A stretch of DNA of 64,000 nucleotides from an uncultured Prolixibacteraceae bacterium (GCA_937915865.1 CALGIG010000029.1:1-64000); one strand, 5' to 3'. Shown: positions 40,897 through 50,167, counted from the first letter of the stretch. Notes: generated by a model not told the origin, from the letters alone. Numbers and translations are program-made.

Positions 40897-41873
40897 GTTT
40901 GGCCGAAATAAAAAATTGTCCCGGCACGCTGGCTGAAGGTTTTAGTACTTACAGCCGTGTTTGTCTGAACCGCATGTTTCAAGGGCGCAAGGTATCTCAC
41001 GTTTTGCCGTACGATTCTCCGGTGTTGGGCGCTGATGCATTGTTTGCGGAAAACCAGAAGCGAATGTCTGTTTCAGGCGTTCAGGAAAAATTTCTGGTGG
41101 TGCTTGAGAAAAATAAGCTACGCCTTGCTTGCGAAGGAGAACGGGGAACCTACATTTTGAAACCAATTCCGGCGGCAGGCAAGAAACCCGAACAGATGCC
41201 TGCCAACGAGCACCTTACGATGCAAATTGCCCGTCAGGTTTTTGCGATTGAAACTGCTGAGAATGCCTTGGTTTTCTTCCGGAATGGGGACCCGGCATAT
41301 TTGACCAGGCGATTTGATGTGAAGGACCACGGAAGTAAAATCGCCCAGGAAGATTTTGCCTCACTGGCAGGTCGGTCTCCCCAAACACATGGCGAACATT
41401 ACAAATATTTGGGTAATTACCTGGAATTGTTTGCATTACTAAAAACGTTTGTTCCAGCTTATAAGCTGGAAGCGCCAAAACTTTTGAAAGTACTGATTTT
41501 CAATTATCTGTTTTCGAATGGTGATGCCCATTTCAAGAATTTTTCGCTGACAGAAACTTCATTTGGTGATTTCAGGTTAAGCCCGGCCTACGATTTGTTG
41601 AACAGCCGGATTCATATCGACGACCGCGATTTTGCGCTGGAAGGTGGCTTGTTGCCCGGAAACCTCGCACAGGGAAAAATCAGTCAGCAGTTTAGGGTAT
41701 TGGCCACCGAAGCAGGAATTGAAACGGATTTGTTTTCGGATATTTTTACTGAAATGTTGAACCGAAGCGAGGGCGTTGAACGTTTAGTGTTTTCATCTTT
41801 TCTCGACGAGAGCACCCAAAGGAGCTACTGGCAAGCCTACCAGGGACGTTTGAAGCAGCTTCTGAAAGCGTAA
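40893..41873 (+). CDS. hipT: HipT-like serine/threonine kinase toxin
   Basis: 326 residues, the HipA kinase without N-subdomain 1. The Gly-rich loop MSVSGVQEKFLV carries Ser59 and Ser61 of an SxS motif, which in HipT is a site of autophosphorylation. Catalytic region: FSNGDAHFKNFSL (Asp211, Asn216) and LSPAYDLLNSR (metal-binding Asp234). HipT of E. coli phosphorylates tryptophanyl-tRNA synthetase, HipA glutamyl-tRNA synthetase; the target here is unknown. Two Cys (9 and 24) precede the loop region, as in the zinc-like N-terminus of many Bacteroidota members. The gene ends two bases from the convergent LytTR regulator gene. Confidence 0.87.
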   Translation: MSLAEIKNCPGTLAEGFSTYSRVCLNRMFQGRKVSHVLPYDSPVLGADALFAENQKRMSVSGVQEKFLVVLEKNKLRLACEGERGTYILKPIPAAGKKPEQMPANEHLTMQIARQVFAIETAENALVFFRNGDPAYLTRRFDVKDHGSKIAQEDFASLAGRSPQTHGEHYKYLGNYLELFALLKTFVPAYKLEAPKLLKVLIFNYLFSNGDAHFKNFSLTETSFGDFRLSPAYDLLNSRIHIDDRDFALEGGLLPGNLAQGKISQQFRVLATEAGIETDLFSDIFTEMLNRSEGVERLVFSSFLDESTQRSYWQAYQGRLKQLLKA

Positions 41874-41875
41874 AT

Positions 41876-42634
41876 TTACTTTTCTTCCAGCCATTTTAAA
41901 AAATCGGTCACTTTTAGGCGGCTGACAATCAATTGCTCGGGCAATTTGAGTGCCGTTTTTACCACCATTTTACGGTTGAAATAGGGTTGCACTTCCTGCA
42001 CGGCTTGCCTGTTGACCAATGTTTGCCTGTTGATGCGGAAAAAAAACGCCGGGTCGAGCGAATTTTCCAATTCGTCCATGGTTTTGAAAACCGCGTGCTT
42101 TTGCTGGTCGAAACGCCACGCCTGAACCACCTCGTCTTCCAACAGCAATACTGCAATTTTCTCCACCGGAACCGGAATGTAACTTTCGCGGTAACGAATC
42201 AGGATGGTGCTTTTGTACGACTTTTTTTCGCCAAACAGGTCGCGGATTGAATTTAGCAGTTCAACATTCGGGGCGAAAGCCTGCTTCAGCTTTTCTACTT
42301 TGGCAAATGCTGCACGAATATCTTCTTCTTTTACTGGTTTCAGGATGTATTCAATGCCGTTCGTCTTAAAAGCCTGAAGTGTGTATTGGTCGTAGGCCGT
42401 GCAAAACACCACGGGACAGCGCACTTCAACTCGGTGGAATATCTCGAAGCTCAGTCCATCGGCCAGTTGGATGTCCATAAAAATCAGGTCGGGTTGGGTT
42501 GATGTGAGTATTTTCACCGATTGCTCAATGCTTTCGGCAATGCCCATAATTTCGGACTGTGGGTTTACTTCGCCGATGATTTCTTTTAGCAACGCCGCCG
42601 TTTGTGGTTCGTCTTCAACAATCAATACCTTCAT
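41876..42634 (-). CDS. LytTR-type response regulator
   Basis: 252 residues. The receiver domain (1-120) has VLIVEDEP, phospho-acceptor Asp54 in LIFMDIQ, and Lys in ILKPV; the C-terminal LytTR DNA-binding domain (about 145-250) has AVLLLEDEVVQAWRF, PAFFFRINRQTLVNRQAV and LIVSRLKVTDFLKWL. Partner of the LytS-type kinase upstream, which it overlaps by four bases (ATGA). Targets might include the exporter operon at 31.3-37.8 kb or the adjacent glycine-rich gene, but nothing in the sequence proves it. Confidence 0.93.
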   Translation of the reverse strand: MKVLIVEDEPQTAALLKEIIGEVNPQSEIMGIAESIEQSVKILTSTQPDLIFMDIQLADGLSFEIFHRVEVRCPVVFCTAYDQYTLQAFKTNGIEYILKPVKEEDIRAAFAKVEKLKQAFAPNVELLNSIRDLFGEKKSYKSTILIRYRESYIPVPVEKIAVLLLEDEVVQAWRFDQQKHAVFKTMDELENSLDPAFFFRINRQTLVNRQAVQEVQPYFNRKMVVKTALKLPEQLIVSRLKVTDFLKWLEEK

Positions 42635-43662
42635 GGTTCCAACAATTTTAAGCGTACACGAAAAACTTCTTCATCGGTAAAAACAAAAACACCATCATCA
42701 AAACCCAGCAATTGGTAACGCTGTATCAGGTTTGCCAGTCCGTAACCTGAATGTTCTGCTTCCGTCAGTTTGGGCTGCAGGTGGTTTTCAACGGTCACAA
42801 ACCCTGGCGATGAAAATATTTTGATTTCGAGCGGTTTTTCCGAGGAAATGACACTGTGCTTGATACTGTTTTCGAGCAGCAATTGCAGGCTGAAAGTGGG
42901 TAGCCGAAACGAGCGATTTTCGTCGGGAACGTCGGTCGTTATTTTCAAGGCTGCGCCAAAACGCGAAAACAGCATAAACGAATAGTCGTTTACAAATTCA
43001 AGTTCTTCTTTCAGGGAAACGGTATCGAACTGACGCTTGGCAAGTAACTGGCGGTAAATTTCGGAAAGTCGCAGCACAAATTCTTCGGCTTTTGGGTCCT
43101 TGGCACGCACCATCGACCTCAATGTGGAAAGCGAGTTAAACAAGAAATGAGGGTTCACCTGTTGGCGTAGAATTTCAAACTGCGAGCGCATGTTTTCGGT
43201 TTTCAGCATTTCGTTTTGCAGCGAAACGGCCTGCGCTTTTTCTGCTGAGTTGAGGGCGTATTGAATGATGTAAATCAGGACGATACATATAGCGCCTTTG
43301 AAAGTAATCAACCAAAGTGAAAACGAATTTTTCAGGTTTGTATCACCAACTTCGCTCAATACAAAAATCCCGGCAGCTACAAACAAGGTCAGCAAAATGG
43401 CATTAGCCAACAAAATATACACACCTTTCCTTATCAGGTTTGTTGTGCCTTTTTTGTGCATGAAGAAATTAGTTAACCACGAGTTGACTATCCATGCAAT
43501 CAGGAGAAACAAGAACGTAACAGTGCTGGTAAGAAACATCCGTCCAAGGTTGGTTTCAACCCGGTGCTGACTGTTAATGATGATGTTGAACAGAGGCAGG
43601 AAAATGGCAAAAAGTATGGCAATTCCCCAGTTACTTCGTTTTTCTTTGTGCGATAAATCCAT
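42631..43662 (-). CDS. LytS-family sensor histidine kinase (His_kinase, PF06580)
   Basis: 343 residues from ATG 43662 (the TTG at 43674 is less likely). Four membrane helices (about 15-140), a short coiled coil, then the kinase core with phospho-acceptor His in LRQQVNPHFLFNSLSTLRSM, and an ATPase domain with LLLENSIKHSV and GYGLANLIQRYQLL. No extracytoplasmic sensor domain is evident, so the signal is probably sensed in the membrane. It forms a two-component pair with the LytTR regulator. Confidence 0.92.
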   Translation of the reverse strand: MDLSHKEKRSNWGIAILFAIFLPLFNIIINSQHRVETNLGRMFLTSTVTFLFLLIAWIVNSWLTNFFMHKKGTTNLIRKGVYILLANAILLTLFVAAGIFVLSEVGDTNLKNSFSLWLITFKGAICIVLIYIIQYALNSAEKAQAVSLQNEMLKTENMRSQFEILRQQVNPHFLFNSLSTLRSMVRAKDPKAEEFVLRLSEIYRQLLAKRQFDTVSLKEELEFVNDYSFMLFSRFGAALKITTDVPDENRSFRLPTFSLQLLLENSIKHSVISSEKPLEIKIFSSPGFVTVENHLQPKLTEAEHSGYGLANLIQRYQLLGFDDGVFVFTDEEVFRVRLKLLEP

Positions 43663-43828
43663 TATTGCAGACAATTACAACGGATAAAAGTAGTAATCTT
43701 CGGTGTAATTCTTAGTTCGCGTTATAGTGCAATGCTAAATAAAAAAGCTGTTAAAGAAAAGTAAAAAAAAGTATCTCTGCGGAACGATTTTTGCCTAACA
43801 GTAAAATGTTATTGATAATATAATCGCT

Positions 43829-45400
43829 ATGTTTTGCCAGATATATAAGTTGGGTTGGGGGCTGATTCTATTGTTTTGTATAGGAATTCAGTCTTTTGAG
43901 AGTGTAGCACTGCCGCCCAAAGCCGATTCCATTCAAATTGTGTACAATCGAAATAACCTGCTTCTGCCGGGCGAATCATTTCCGATTGGAGTTGTTTCCT
44001 ATCAAAAAAACGGGAAAGTGAAAAAGACAGTTGGATTAGCTGATGGCAATGCTTGGTGGGTGGGCTATAAGGTAGAAGTAGCGGGCGGTTCGTTTTCAGG
44101 AGGGAACATTTGGGTGAACGACGAGCTGATTCCATCGAAAGGAAAATATATTGAGCTTAAAATATATCCCAGGAAACAGCCCGAACTGGCCAAAACGACA
44201 TTGTTGCCCCTTAATTACGAAACCCGAATCGAATTCAGGCCAACCGGAGATTTCGAAAAGGCTCCTGGCGGGCAAATCAGGGGCGAGTTGCTTACAGAGT
44301 TTGATAATGGTCAAAGTCGGATTTGCAAAAATCTGAAAAATGGTAATGAAACTGACCGTTTTGTGTTTTTACCCAATGGCGGAAGATGGGATCGTGGAAA
44401 GTTTATAATTGATCCCGATTTTTTGCACATCGAGAATCACCAGCCATCGCTGACAATTCAGTCGCTCCGGAACCCGGATTTAGCCGATACTTTTAAAGTT
44501 TTGCTCGATTACAGGCACACTTACGACCTCACTTTCTCGGGCTCTTCCGGCCAGTTGGGTTTTTCGGGGAGCGATGGCAGCAGCGGTACTCCGGGTTATC
44601 ATGGTACCGATGGCCAGCCTGGTCAAAATGGAGGTTTTGGAGAAGATGGACCCGATATCGACGTTTTTATGGATTTGTACCGCGATTCGCTTCTGAATTG
44701 TGATCTGCTTTATGTATATGCTCAAAATCAATGGACTGGCGAGGAATATCGCTATTTAATTAATCCTGATGGTGGAAAACTATTGGTGAATTCGTTTGGC
44801 GGATCGGGAGGAAATGGGGGAAGCGGTGGCCGCGGAGGAAATGGAGGTGATGGCCGCGACGGCGAAAAGTGGACTGAAACACATACGGAAAAACGGATAG
44901 AGAAAAAGCCGGTTATAAAGAAAAGTATACATAAAGAAAAACAGAAAAAGACCGATGCCGAAGGGAAGGAATACGAGGTGGAAGTAGATGTTGAAGTGTC
45001 GGAAACAGTATATGTTGACGAAGAGACCTGGGTGCCTGTTACGATTGAAAAGCAGGGACCGGGCGAAGATGGCGGAGACGGCGGCTGGGGAGGTCCTGGC
45101 GGCCTGGGTGGCGAGGGCGGTTATGGCGGGACCATCAATTTATATTTTACGCCTGATGCTATGCCATACCAGAACCTAATTGTTGCCAGAAGCGCTGGAG
45201 GTTCTGGTGGCTTACATGGTTCCGGCGGATCAGGCGGTAGTGGAGGAAGAGGCGGATACGGAAATCCGAATGGCAGGGGAGGTCTTGGCGGACACTCTGG
45301 CCCGTCGCCCATTGGTTGGGCAAGCGATGGGCACGACGGCAAAATCATCGTTCGCTGGACTGAAGAATTCTTTCAGTACAAAACCGCTCAGAAGGAATAA
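43829..45400 (+). CDS. Secreted collagen-like and glycine-rich repeat protein
   Basis: 523 residues. A signal peptide (about 1-28) and a beta-rich domain of about 200 residues (RNNLLLPGESFPIGVVSYQKNG, GGQIRGELLTEFDNG) lead to a collagen-like G-x-y stretch (SGSDGSSGTPGYHGTDGQPG), then glycine-rich blocks (GGSGGNGGSGGRGGNGGDG; GGDGGWGGPGGLGGEGG; HGSGGSGGSGGRGG). Between the first two lies a strongly charged insert of about 55 residues, rich in Lys and Glu. It is probably surface-exposed and extended. I know no named family for the N-terminal domain. It is divergent from the histidine kinase gene, so the two may share regulation. Confidence 0.72.
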   Translation: MFCQIYKLGWGLILLFCIGIQSFESVALPPKADSIQIVYNRNNLLLPGESFPIGVVSYQKNGKVKKTVGLADGNAWWVGYKVEVAGGSFSGGNIWVNDELIPSKGKYIELKIYPRKQPELAKTTLLPLNYETRIEFRPTGDFEKAPGGQIRGELLTEFDNGQSRICKNLKNGNETDRFVFLPNGGRWDRGKFIIDPDFLHIENHQPSLTIQSLRNPDLADTFKVLLDYRHTYDLTFSGSSGQLGFSGSDGSSGTPGYHGTDGQPGQNGGFGEDGPDIDVFMDLYRDSLLNCDLLYVYAQNQWTGEEYRYLINPDGGKLLVNSFGGSGGNGGSGGRGGNGGDGRDGEKWTETHTEKRIEKKPVIKKSIHKEKQKKTDAEGKEYEVEVDVEVSETVYVDEETWVPVTIEKQGPGEDGGDGGWGGPGGLGGEGGYGGTINLYFTPDAMPYQNLIVARSAGGSGGLHGSGGSGGSGGRGGYGNPNGRGGLGGHSGPSPIGWASDGHDGKIIVRWTEEFFQYKTAQKE

Positions 45401-45443
45401 GTGTTTAGCCTCGGTTGCCAGTAGTAAGGAAAAATATTGTCGA

Positions 45444-45878
45444 TCAGTACAAAACTTCCTTCTTCATGCAAATAGCGCTTACAGGACAAAGTCCTGAAAA
45501 TTGCGCAGTTCGTTTCAGTGGCTCCGCAAAATCGTCACGGTTGATGATCTTGTATCCGTTAGCTGTAAAAAAGTTGGCGGCAGTATTCGTAAGCAAATAT
45601 AGGGCGGTAAGCCCCGATTCTTTGGCAATTTTTTCAATGGAGCTTACAAGTTGTGCGCCTATGCCTTTCTTTTGGTGTTTCGGATTAACTGCCACTGATC
45701 GTAATAAAGCTACGTCATCGATAATTTCAAGTCCGCCAACAGCAACAACCTGATCGTTTTCTATCAGGGTAAAAAGCCTGATGTTGGCTTGTTTCAGGTC
45801 CGATGCATCGAGTTTTGTCTCGCTCAGCAAGTTAAATGTCGAATCAAACTCATCCGGTTTAAGTTCTGTAAAAATCAT
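45444..45878 (-). CDS. GNAT acetyltransferase, ArsN2-like
   Basis: 144 residues from ATG 45878. The GNAT core has VAVGGLEIIDDVALLRSVAV, NPKHQKKGIGAQLVSSIE (acetyl-CoA loop), ALYLLTNTAANFFTANGYK, and ends FSGLCPVSAICMKK. The Leu-Leu-Thr-x-Thr-Ala and LCPxSAxCM patterns are those of ArsN2-type N-acetyltransferases, which are linked to arsenic resistance operons. No arsenic genes are in the window, so the substrate is uncertain. It starts 22 bases after the sigZ stop, on the same strand. Confidence 0.78.
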   Translation of the reverse strand: MIFTELKPDEFDSTFNLLSETKLDASDLKQANIRLFTLIENDQVVAVGGLEIIDDVALLRSVAVNPKHQKKGIGAQLVSSIEKIAKESGLTALYLLTNTAANFFTANGYKIINRDDFAEPLKRTAQFSGLCPVSAICMKKEVLY

Positions 45879-45900
45879 TTGTATTTCTGTTTTTCGAAAA

Positions 45901-46449
45901 TTATTGTTTGGAGCAATCTTTTGGATTGCCATGGTAGTCGATAATGTTTCCGTAAACATCCACGTTGAAGCTACAGCAATCGGTGAGGTTCTTTTTTAGT
46001 AGTTGGCGTCCTCGCTGAATTCGGCTTCGGGCATTGGTGTACGAAATACCCAACCGGTCAGCAATTTCTTTTTGCGAAATTCCTTTCATTTCGTACAAAA
46101 CTACTGCTTCCCTGTAGTTTTCGGGCAGGGCGTCCACATACTTGCCAATCCAGCCGGTAGCCTCGTTCATGGCATTTTCATTGGTTTCGTCTTCAATGTC
46201 TTTAATCTCATCTTCCATCTCCTGAAATTTCTTTTTACGGATGTAATCGATGATGGTGTTTCGGGTCATTTGGTAAACCCATGCCTGAAGTTTAGAGCTG
46301 TCTTTCAGGGTGCCAATCTTCGAAAGGATTTTGATGAACACTTCCTGAAGGATGTCTTCCGATTCCTCTTTGTTTTTGATCCGTTTGTTGATGAATGCCA
46401 GCAACTGATCGTGGTTCTCGCGCCAGATGGTTTCCAAAAGTTCGTTCAT
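45901..46449 (-). CDS. sigZ: ECF-type RNA polymerase sigma factor SigZ
   Basis: 182 residues. Region 2: DQLLAFINKRIKNKEESEDILQEVFIKI and AWVYQMTRNTIIDYIRKKK; region 4: LPENYREAVVLYEMKGISQKEIADRLGISYTNARSRIQRGR. The C-terminal tail LTDCCSFNVDVYGNIIDYHGN with paired Cys is a mark of SigZ. The Cys may bind a metal or sense redox. No anti-sigma factor gene is adjacent; the ArsN2-like gene follows and is probably cotranscribed. Confidence 0.9.
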   Translation of the reverse strand: MNELLETIWRENHDQLLAFINKRIKNKEESEDILQEVFIKILSKIGTLKDSSKLQAWVYQMTRNTIIDYIRKKKFQEMEDEIKDIEDETNENAMNEATGWIGKYVDALPENYREAVVLYEMKGISQKEIADRLGISYTNARSRIQRGRQLLKKNLTDCCSFNVDVYGNIIDYHGNPKDCSKQ

Positions 46450-46537
46450 GTTTCCAAATTTACTGTTTTCTGAATTGTTGACGCAGCGAGGTGGAAAATG
46501 ATGCAGAAAAAAAACTCTTAGTCTGATTACAATTTGT

Positions 46538-46545
46538 TAAGTTTG
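46538..46545 (+). promoter_or_regulatory. -7 box (TAAGTTTG) of the Doc operon
   Basis: Perfect TAnnTTTG 35 bases before the ATG at 46580; -33 partner not clear. Confidence 0.35.
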
Positions 46546-46579
46546 TTGTTGCGTTTAATAATTCTTCAATAAGTTGGTT

Positions 46580-47587
46580 ATGAGCAGGGATCTTACAAAT
46601 TCAGGCGTTGAAAGGCAAAATATCTTAAATAATAAGTTTGCGCTACAAAGGATACAAGATTATGTTGGCTTTGAAGGGATGTTGTTTGATGGGGAGTATA
46701 AATTTACCAAATCGATGGTTGCGACTTTTTTTTGTATTGATGAACGTACACTAGAACGTTACATGGAACAATTTAGTGATGAATTAAAGCACAACGGATA
46801 TACTTTAATACGAGGTAAGATGCTGAAAGAATTGAAATTGCAATTTGCTCCCGTCATAAATGTCGGGAGCAAAACAACCCAGCTTGGGTTATTCAATTTT
46901 AGATCTTTCCTCAATTTAGCAATGTTGCTTAAAGAGAGTGATAATGCTCGGCTTTTAAGAAGCAAAATGCTTGACATTGTTATTGACACGATCAATGAAC
47001 GCACGGGCGGAGGAACCAAATTTATCAATCGTCGCGATGCCAATTATTTACCTGCCGCTATCCAGGAAAGTAACTACCGCAAAGATTTCACCTCGGCACT
47101 AAGTCGATACATTAATATGGGTAATTATAAATATTCATTGTACACCGACAAAATTTATCAATGCATATTTAAAGAAAATGCAAAAGAGTATAAGCAAATA
47201 CTGAAATTAGAGGAAAATGATAATGCGCGGGATACAATGTATGCAGAAGTACTAACGAGTATAGCTTCATTTGAAACCGGACTTGCTTATGAAATAGAAA
47301 AAAGGAGCAAATCTCTTAATCGAATGCTTGAACCTTTTGAGGTAGATCAGATATTCGCTGATTTTTCTCAACATCCACAGCAACATCCTTATATTGAGGA
47401 TGCCCGCATAAAAATGGCATCGCGGGATTTACATTTTCGGGACGCTATGCATAAAAAACTTGAGGAGTATATACGCTCTGTCAGCCCAGTTGATTTTGAA
47501 AGATTTTTGGGAGAGCAGAGTATCAATTTTGAAAAGCAGCTTCATGATGCCAGTGAGGTTCTAACTCGTTTAAAACAAAGCGAATAA
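46580..47587 (+). CDS. Large predicted partner (antitoxin-like) of the Doc protein
   Basis: 335 residues from ATG 46580; a TTG two codons earlier is less likely. The N-terminal part has a possible helix-turn-helix (FTKSMVATFFCIDERTLERYMEQF), followed by a conserved-looking block with QLGLFNFRSFLNLAMLLKESDNARLLRSKMLDIVIDTINERTGGGT and a long helical C-terminus. It resembles DNA-binding proteins (RhuM/KilA-N-associated type) found beside Doc genes in Bacteroidota, but I cannot name the family. The last base of its stop codon is the first base of the doc start. Role as antitoxin or regulator is inferred from context. Confidence 0.65.
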   Translation: MSRDLTNSGVERQNILNNKFALQRIQDYVGFEGMLFDGEYKFTKSMVATFFCIDERTLERYMEQFSDELKHNGYTLIRGKMLKELKLQFAPVINVGSKTTQLGLFNFRSFLNLAMLLKESDNARLLRSKMLDIVIDTINERTGGGTKFINRRDANYLPAAIQESNYRKDFTSALSRYINMGNYKYSLYTDKIYQCIFKENAKEYKQILKLEENDNARDTMYAEVLTSIASFETGLAYEIEKRSKSLNRMLEPFEVDQIFADFSQHPQQHPYIEDARIKMASRDLHFRDAMHKKLEEYIRSVSPVDFERFLGEQSINFEKQLHDASEVLTRLKQSE

Positions 47588-48039
47588 TGGCATGTATTTA
47601 TTTTAGAAATGTAAATGAAATTGTCGCTATCCACAAAAAGACAATAAATGCAAGTGGAGGCGGAACGGATGGCATTATTCAACTTGGATCATTGGAGTGT
47701 GCCATTGATCAAATTCAAAATGAAGACTATTACCCAGAGTTTGAAGATAAATTAACTCATTTGTTTTGGATAGCCAATAAAAGCCATTGTTTTCAGGATG
47801 GGAATAAACGGATTGCAATAACAGCCTGTTGTATGTTTCTTTTAATGAATGGTTATCTGAATGTAGCTGAAGTTTTTCTTCATAGAATGGAAACCATAAG
47901 TTATCATGTTGCTGCTGGAAATATTGACAAAGAACTACTTCATGAAGTTATAACGTCAATTTTATATGAGGAAGATTATTGTGAAGAACTAAAATTAAAA
48001 CTGTTTGACGCTTTTTCAAAAGACTGGATAAATGATTGA
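47587..48039 (+). CDS. doc: Fic/Doc-family toxin (death-on-curing type)
   Basis: 150 residues. The motif HCFQDGNKR (His67, Asp71, Asn73, Lys74, Arg75) matches the Doc form HxFx(D/E)xNKR; in Doc this site phosphorylates EF-Tu instead of adding AMP. IQLGSLECAIDQIQN and FLLMNGYLNV are also typical. It overlaps the upstream gene by one base. The usual small Phd antitoxin is missing; the 335-residue protein upstream takes its place. Confidence 0.88.
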   Translation: MACIYFRNVNEIVAIHKKTINASGGGTDGIIQLGSLECAIDQIQNEDYYPEFEDKLTHLFWIANKSHCFQDGNKRIAITACCMFLLMNGYLNVAEVFLHRMETISYHVAAGNIDKELLHEVITSILYEEDYCEELKLKLFDAFSKDWIND

Positions 48040-48093
48040 TCTTATCATCGGTTCTCAGCCTACAAATCCCATTCGTCCTTAGCAAAAATCAAC

Positions 48094-48101
48094 TATCTTT
48101 G
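48094..48101 (+). promoter_or_regulatory. -7 box (TATCTTTG) of metG
   Basis: Perfect TAnnTTTG 26 bases before the ATG, with TTCG 18 bases upstream. Confidence 0.5.
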
Positions 48102-48127
48102 TCACCCTCAATAAAATCAAAAGTACA

Positions 48128-50161
48128 ATGACTGATTATAAACGTACCCTCATTACTTCGGCTTTGCCGTATGCCAACGGACCGGTTCACATTGGTCACC
48201 TGGCCGGTGTGTATGTTCCGGCTGATATTTATGCCCGCTATCTTCGGATGAACGACGTGGATGTGGCTTTTATCGGCGGATCGGACGAACATGGCGTGCC
48301 AATTACCCTGAAAGCTAAGAATGAAGGAGTTACACCACAAGATATTGTGGATAAGTACCACAACATTATCAAAGATGCGTTTGCGCGCTTCGGCATTTCA
48401 TTCGACGTGTATTCGCGTACCAGCGCCCAGGTGCACCACGAAACGGCTTCTGAATTCTTCAAAAAATTATACGAAACCGGTAAGTTCATCGAAAAAACGA
48501 CCGAACAATATTACGACGAGGAAGCCCGTCAGTTTTTGGCCGACCGCTACATCACCGGAATCTGTCCGAAATGCGGTAACGAACGTGCTTATGGCGACCA
48601 GTGTGAAGCCTGCGGAAGCACCCTGAACGCCACCGATTTGATCAACCCGAAATCGACACTGAGCGGAAACCCGCCGGTGATGCGCGAAACCAAACACTGG
48701 TATTTGCCGCTCGACCAATACGAAGGCTGGCTGAAAGAATGGATTCTGGATGGACATAAAGAATGGAAATCGAATGTTTACGGGCAGTGCAAATCATGGA
48801 TCGACAGTGGTTTGCAGCCACGCGCCGTAACCCGCGACCTCGAATGGGGTGTGCCTGTTCCGGTTGACGGAGCCGAAGGCAAAGTGCTGTACGTGTGGTT
48901 CGACGCGCCAATCGGTTACATTTCGGCCACCAAAGAATGGACTCCTGATTGGGAAAAATGGTGGAAAGACCCGGAAACCAAAATGGTGCATTTCATTGGC
49001 AAAGACAACATTGTGTTCCACTGCATCATTTTCCCGGCCATGCTTAAGGCCGAAGGAACCTACATTCTGCCCGACAATGTTCCGGCCAACGAGTTTCTGA
49101 ACCTTGAAGGCGACAAAATTTCGACTTCGCGCAACTGGGCGGTTTGGCTACACGAATATTTGGATGAATTTCCCGGGAAAGAAGATGTGCTGAAATACGT
49201 GCTCACGGCCAATGCTCCTGAAACCAAGGACAACGACTTTACCTGGAAAGATTTCCAGACCCGCAACAACAGCGAACTGGTAGCTATTTTGGGCAATTTC
49301 GTAAATCGCGCATTAGTGCTCACCCAAAAATATTACGACGGAAAAGTTCCGGCTGCCGGCGAACTGACCGAAAACGACAAGCTGACTTTGGCTGAAATGT
49401 CGGCGATCAAAGCTGAAGTTGAAAAGAGCATTTCGCAATACCGCTTCCGCGAAGCCTTGAAATTCGCGATGGACTTTGCCCGTTTGGGCAACAAATACCT
49501 GGCTGATGCCGAGCCCTGGAAAGTGGTGAAGACCGATCCGGCTCGTGTGGAAACCATCATGAATGTTTGCTTGCAGATTACAGCCAACCTCACCATCATT
49601 TTCGCACCATTCCTGCCTTTCAGCATGGACAAATTGCGTGGCTGGCTCAACATGGACGAACTGAAATGGAGTGAATTGGGTCGTACCGATTTGTTGGCCG
49701 TGGGTCACCAAACCAATACACCTGAATTGTTGTTCGAAAAGATCGAAGACGATGTGATTGAGCGCCAGGTGAACAAGCTGCTGGCTACCAAAAAGGCCAA
49801 CGAAGTTGCCGCTGCACCGGTTAATCCGGCAAAGGAAAATTGCACGTACGACGATTTTCAGAAGATGGACATCCGCACCGGAACCATCATCGAAGCCGAA
49901 AAAGTGGCCAAAACCAAGAAGTTGCTGAAACTGACCATCGACACCGGAATCGACAAACGTACTGTCGTTTCGGGTATTGCCGAGTATTACAATCCCGAAG
50001 AGATTATTGGTCAGCAGGTGAGCATTTTGGTGAACCTCGAACCGCGCGAGCTGAAAGGAATCCTGTCGCAGGGAATGATCCTGATGGCACAGGACGCCGA
50101 TGGCTCACTGAAATTTGTGGCCCCAACCACGCCGGTTAAAAACGGGTCGGAGATTAAGTAA
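48128..50161 (+). CDS. metG: Methionyl-tRNA synthetase
   Basis: Charges tRNA-Met; 677 residues. HIGH signature at residues 21-24 (HIGHLAG), zinc knuckle CPKCGNERAYGDQCEACG, KMSKS-type loop present as KISTSRNW (as in other Bacteroidota), anticodon-binding helices to about residue 550, and a C-terminal EMAP-II-like tRNA-binding domain (DDFQKMDIRTGTIIEAEKV) that also mediates dimerisation. Housekeeping gene inside an accessory belt; a perfect 46-bp palindrome follows seven bases after its stop. Confidence 0.97.
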   Translation: MTDYKRTLITSALPYANGPVHIGHLAGVYVPADIYARYLRMNDVDVAFIGGSDEHGVPITLKAKNEGVTPQDIVDKYHNIIKDAFARFGISFDVYSRTSAQVHHETASEFFKKLYETGKFIEKTTEQYYDEEARQFLADRYITGICPKCGNERAYGDQCEACGSTLNATDLINPKSTLSGNPPVMRETKHWYLPLDQYEGWLKEWILDGHKEWKSNVYGQCKSWIDSGLQPRAVTRDLEWGVPVPVDGAEGKVLYVWFDAPIGYISATKEWTPDWEKWWKDPETKMVHFIGKDNIVFHCIIFPAMLKAEGTYILPDNVPANEFLNLEGDKISTSRNWAVWLHEYLDEFPGKEDVLKYVLTANAPETKDNDFTWKDFQTRNNSELVAILGNFVNRALVLTQKYYDGKVPAAGELTENDKLTLAEMSAIKAEVEKSISQYRFREALKFAMDFARLGNKYLADAEPWKVVKTDPARVETIMNVCLQITANLTIIFAPFLPFSMDKLRGWLNMDELKWSELGRTDLLAVGHQTNTPELLFEKIEDDVIERQVNKLLATKKANEVAAAPVNPAKENCTYDDFQKMDIRTGTIIEAEKVAKTKKLLKLTIDTGIDKRTVVSGIAEYYNPEEIIGQQVSILVNLEPRELKGILSQGMILMAQDADGSLKFVAPTTPVKNGSEIK

Positions 50162-50167
50162 ATATTT

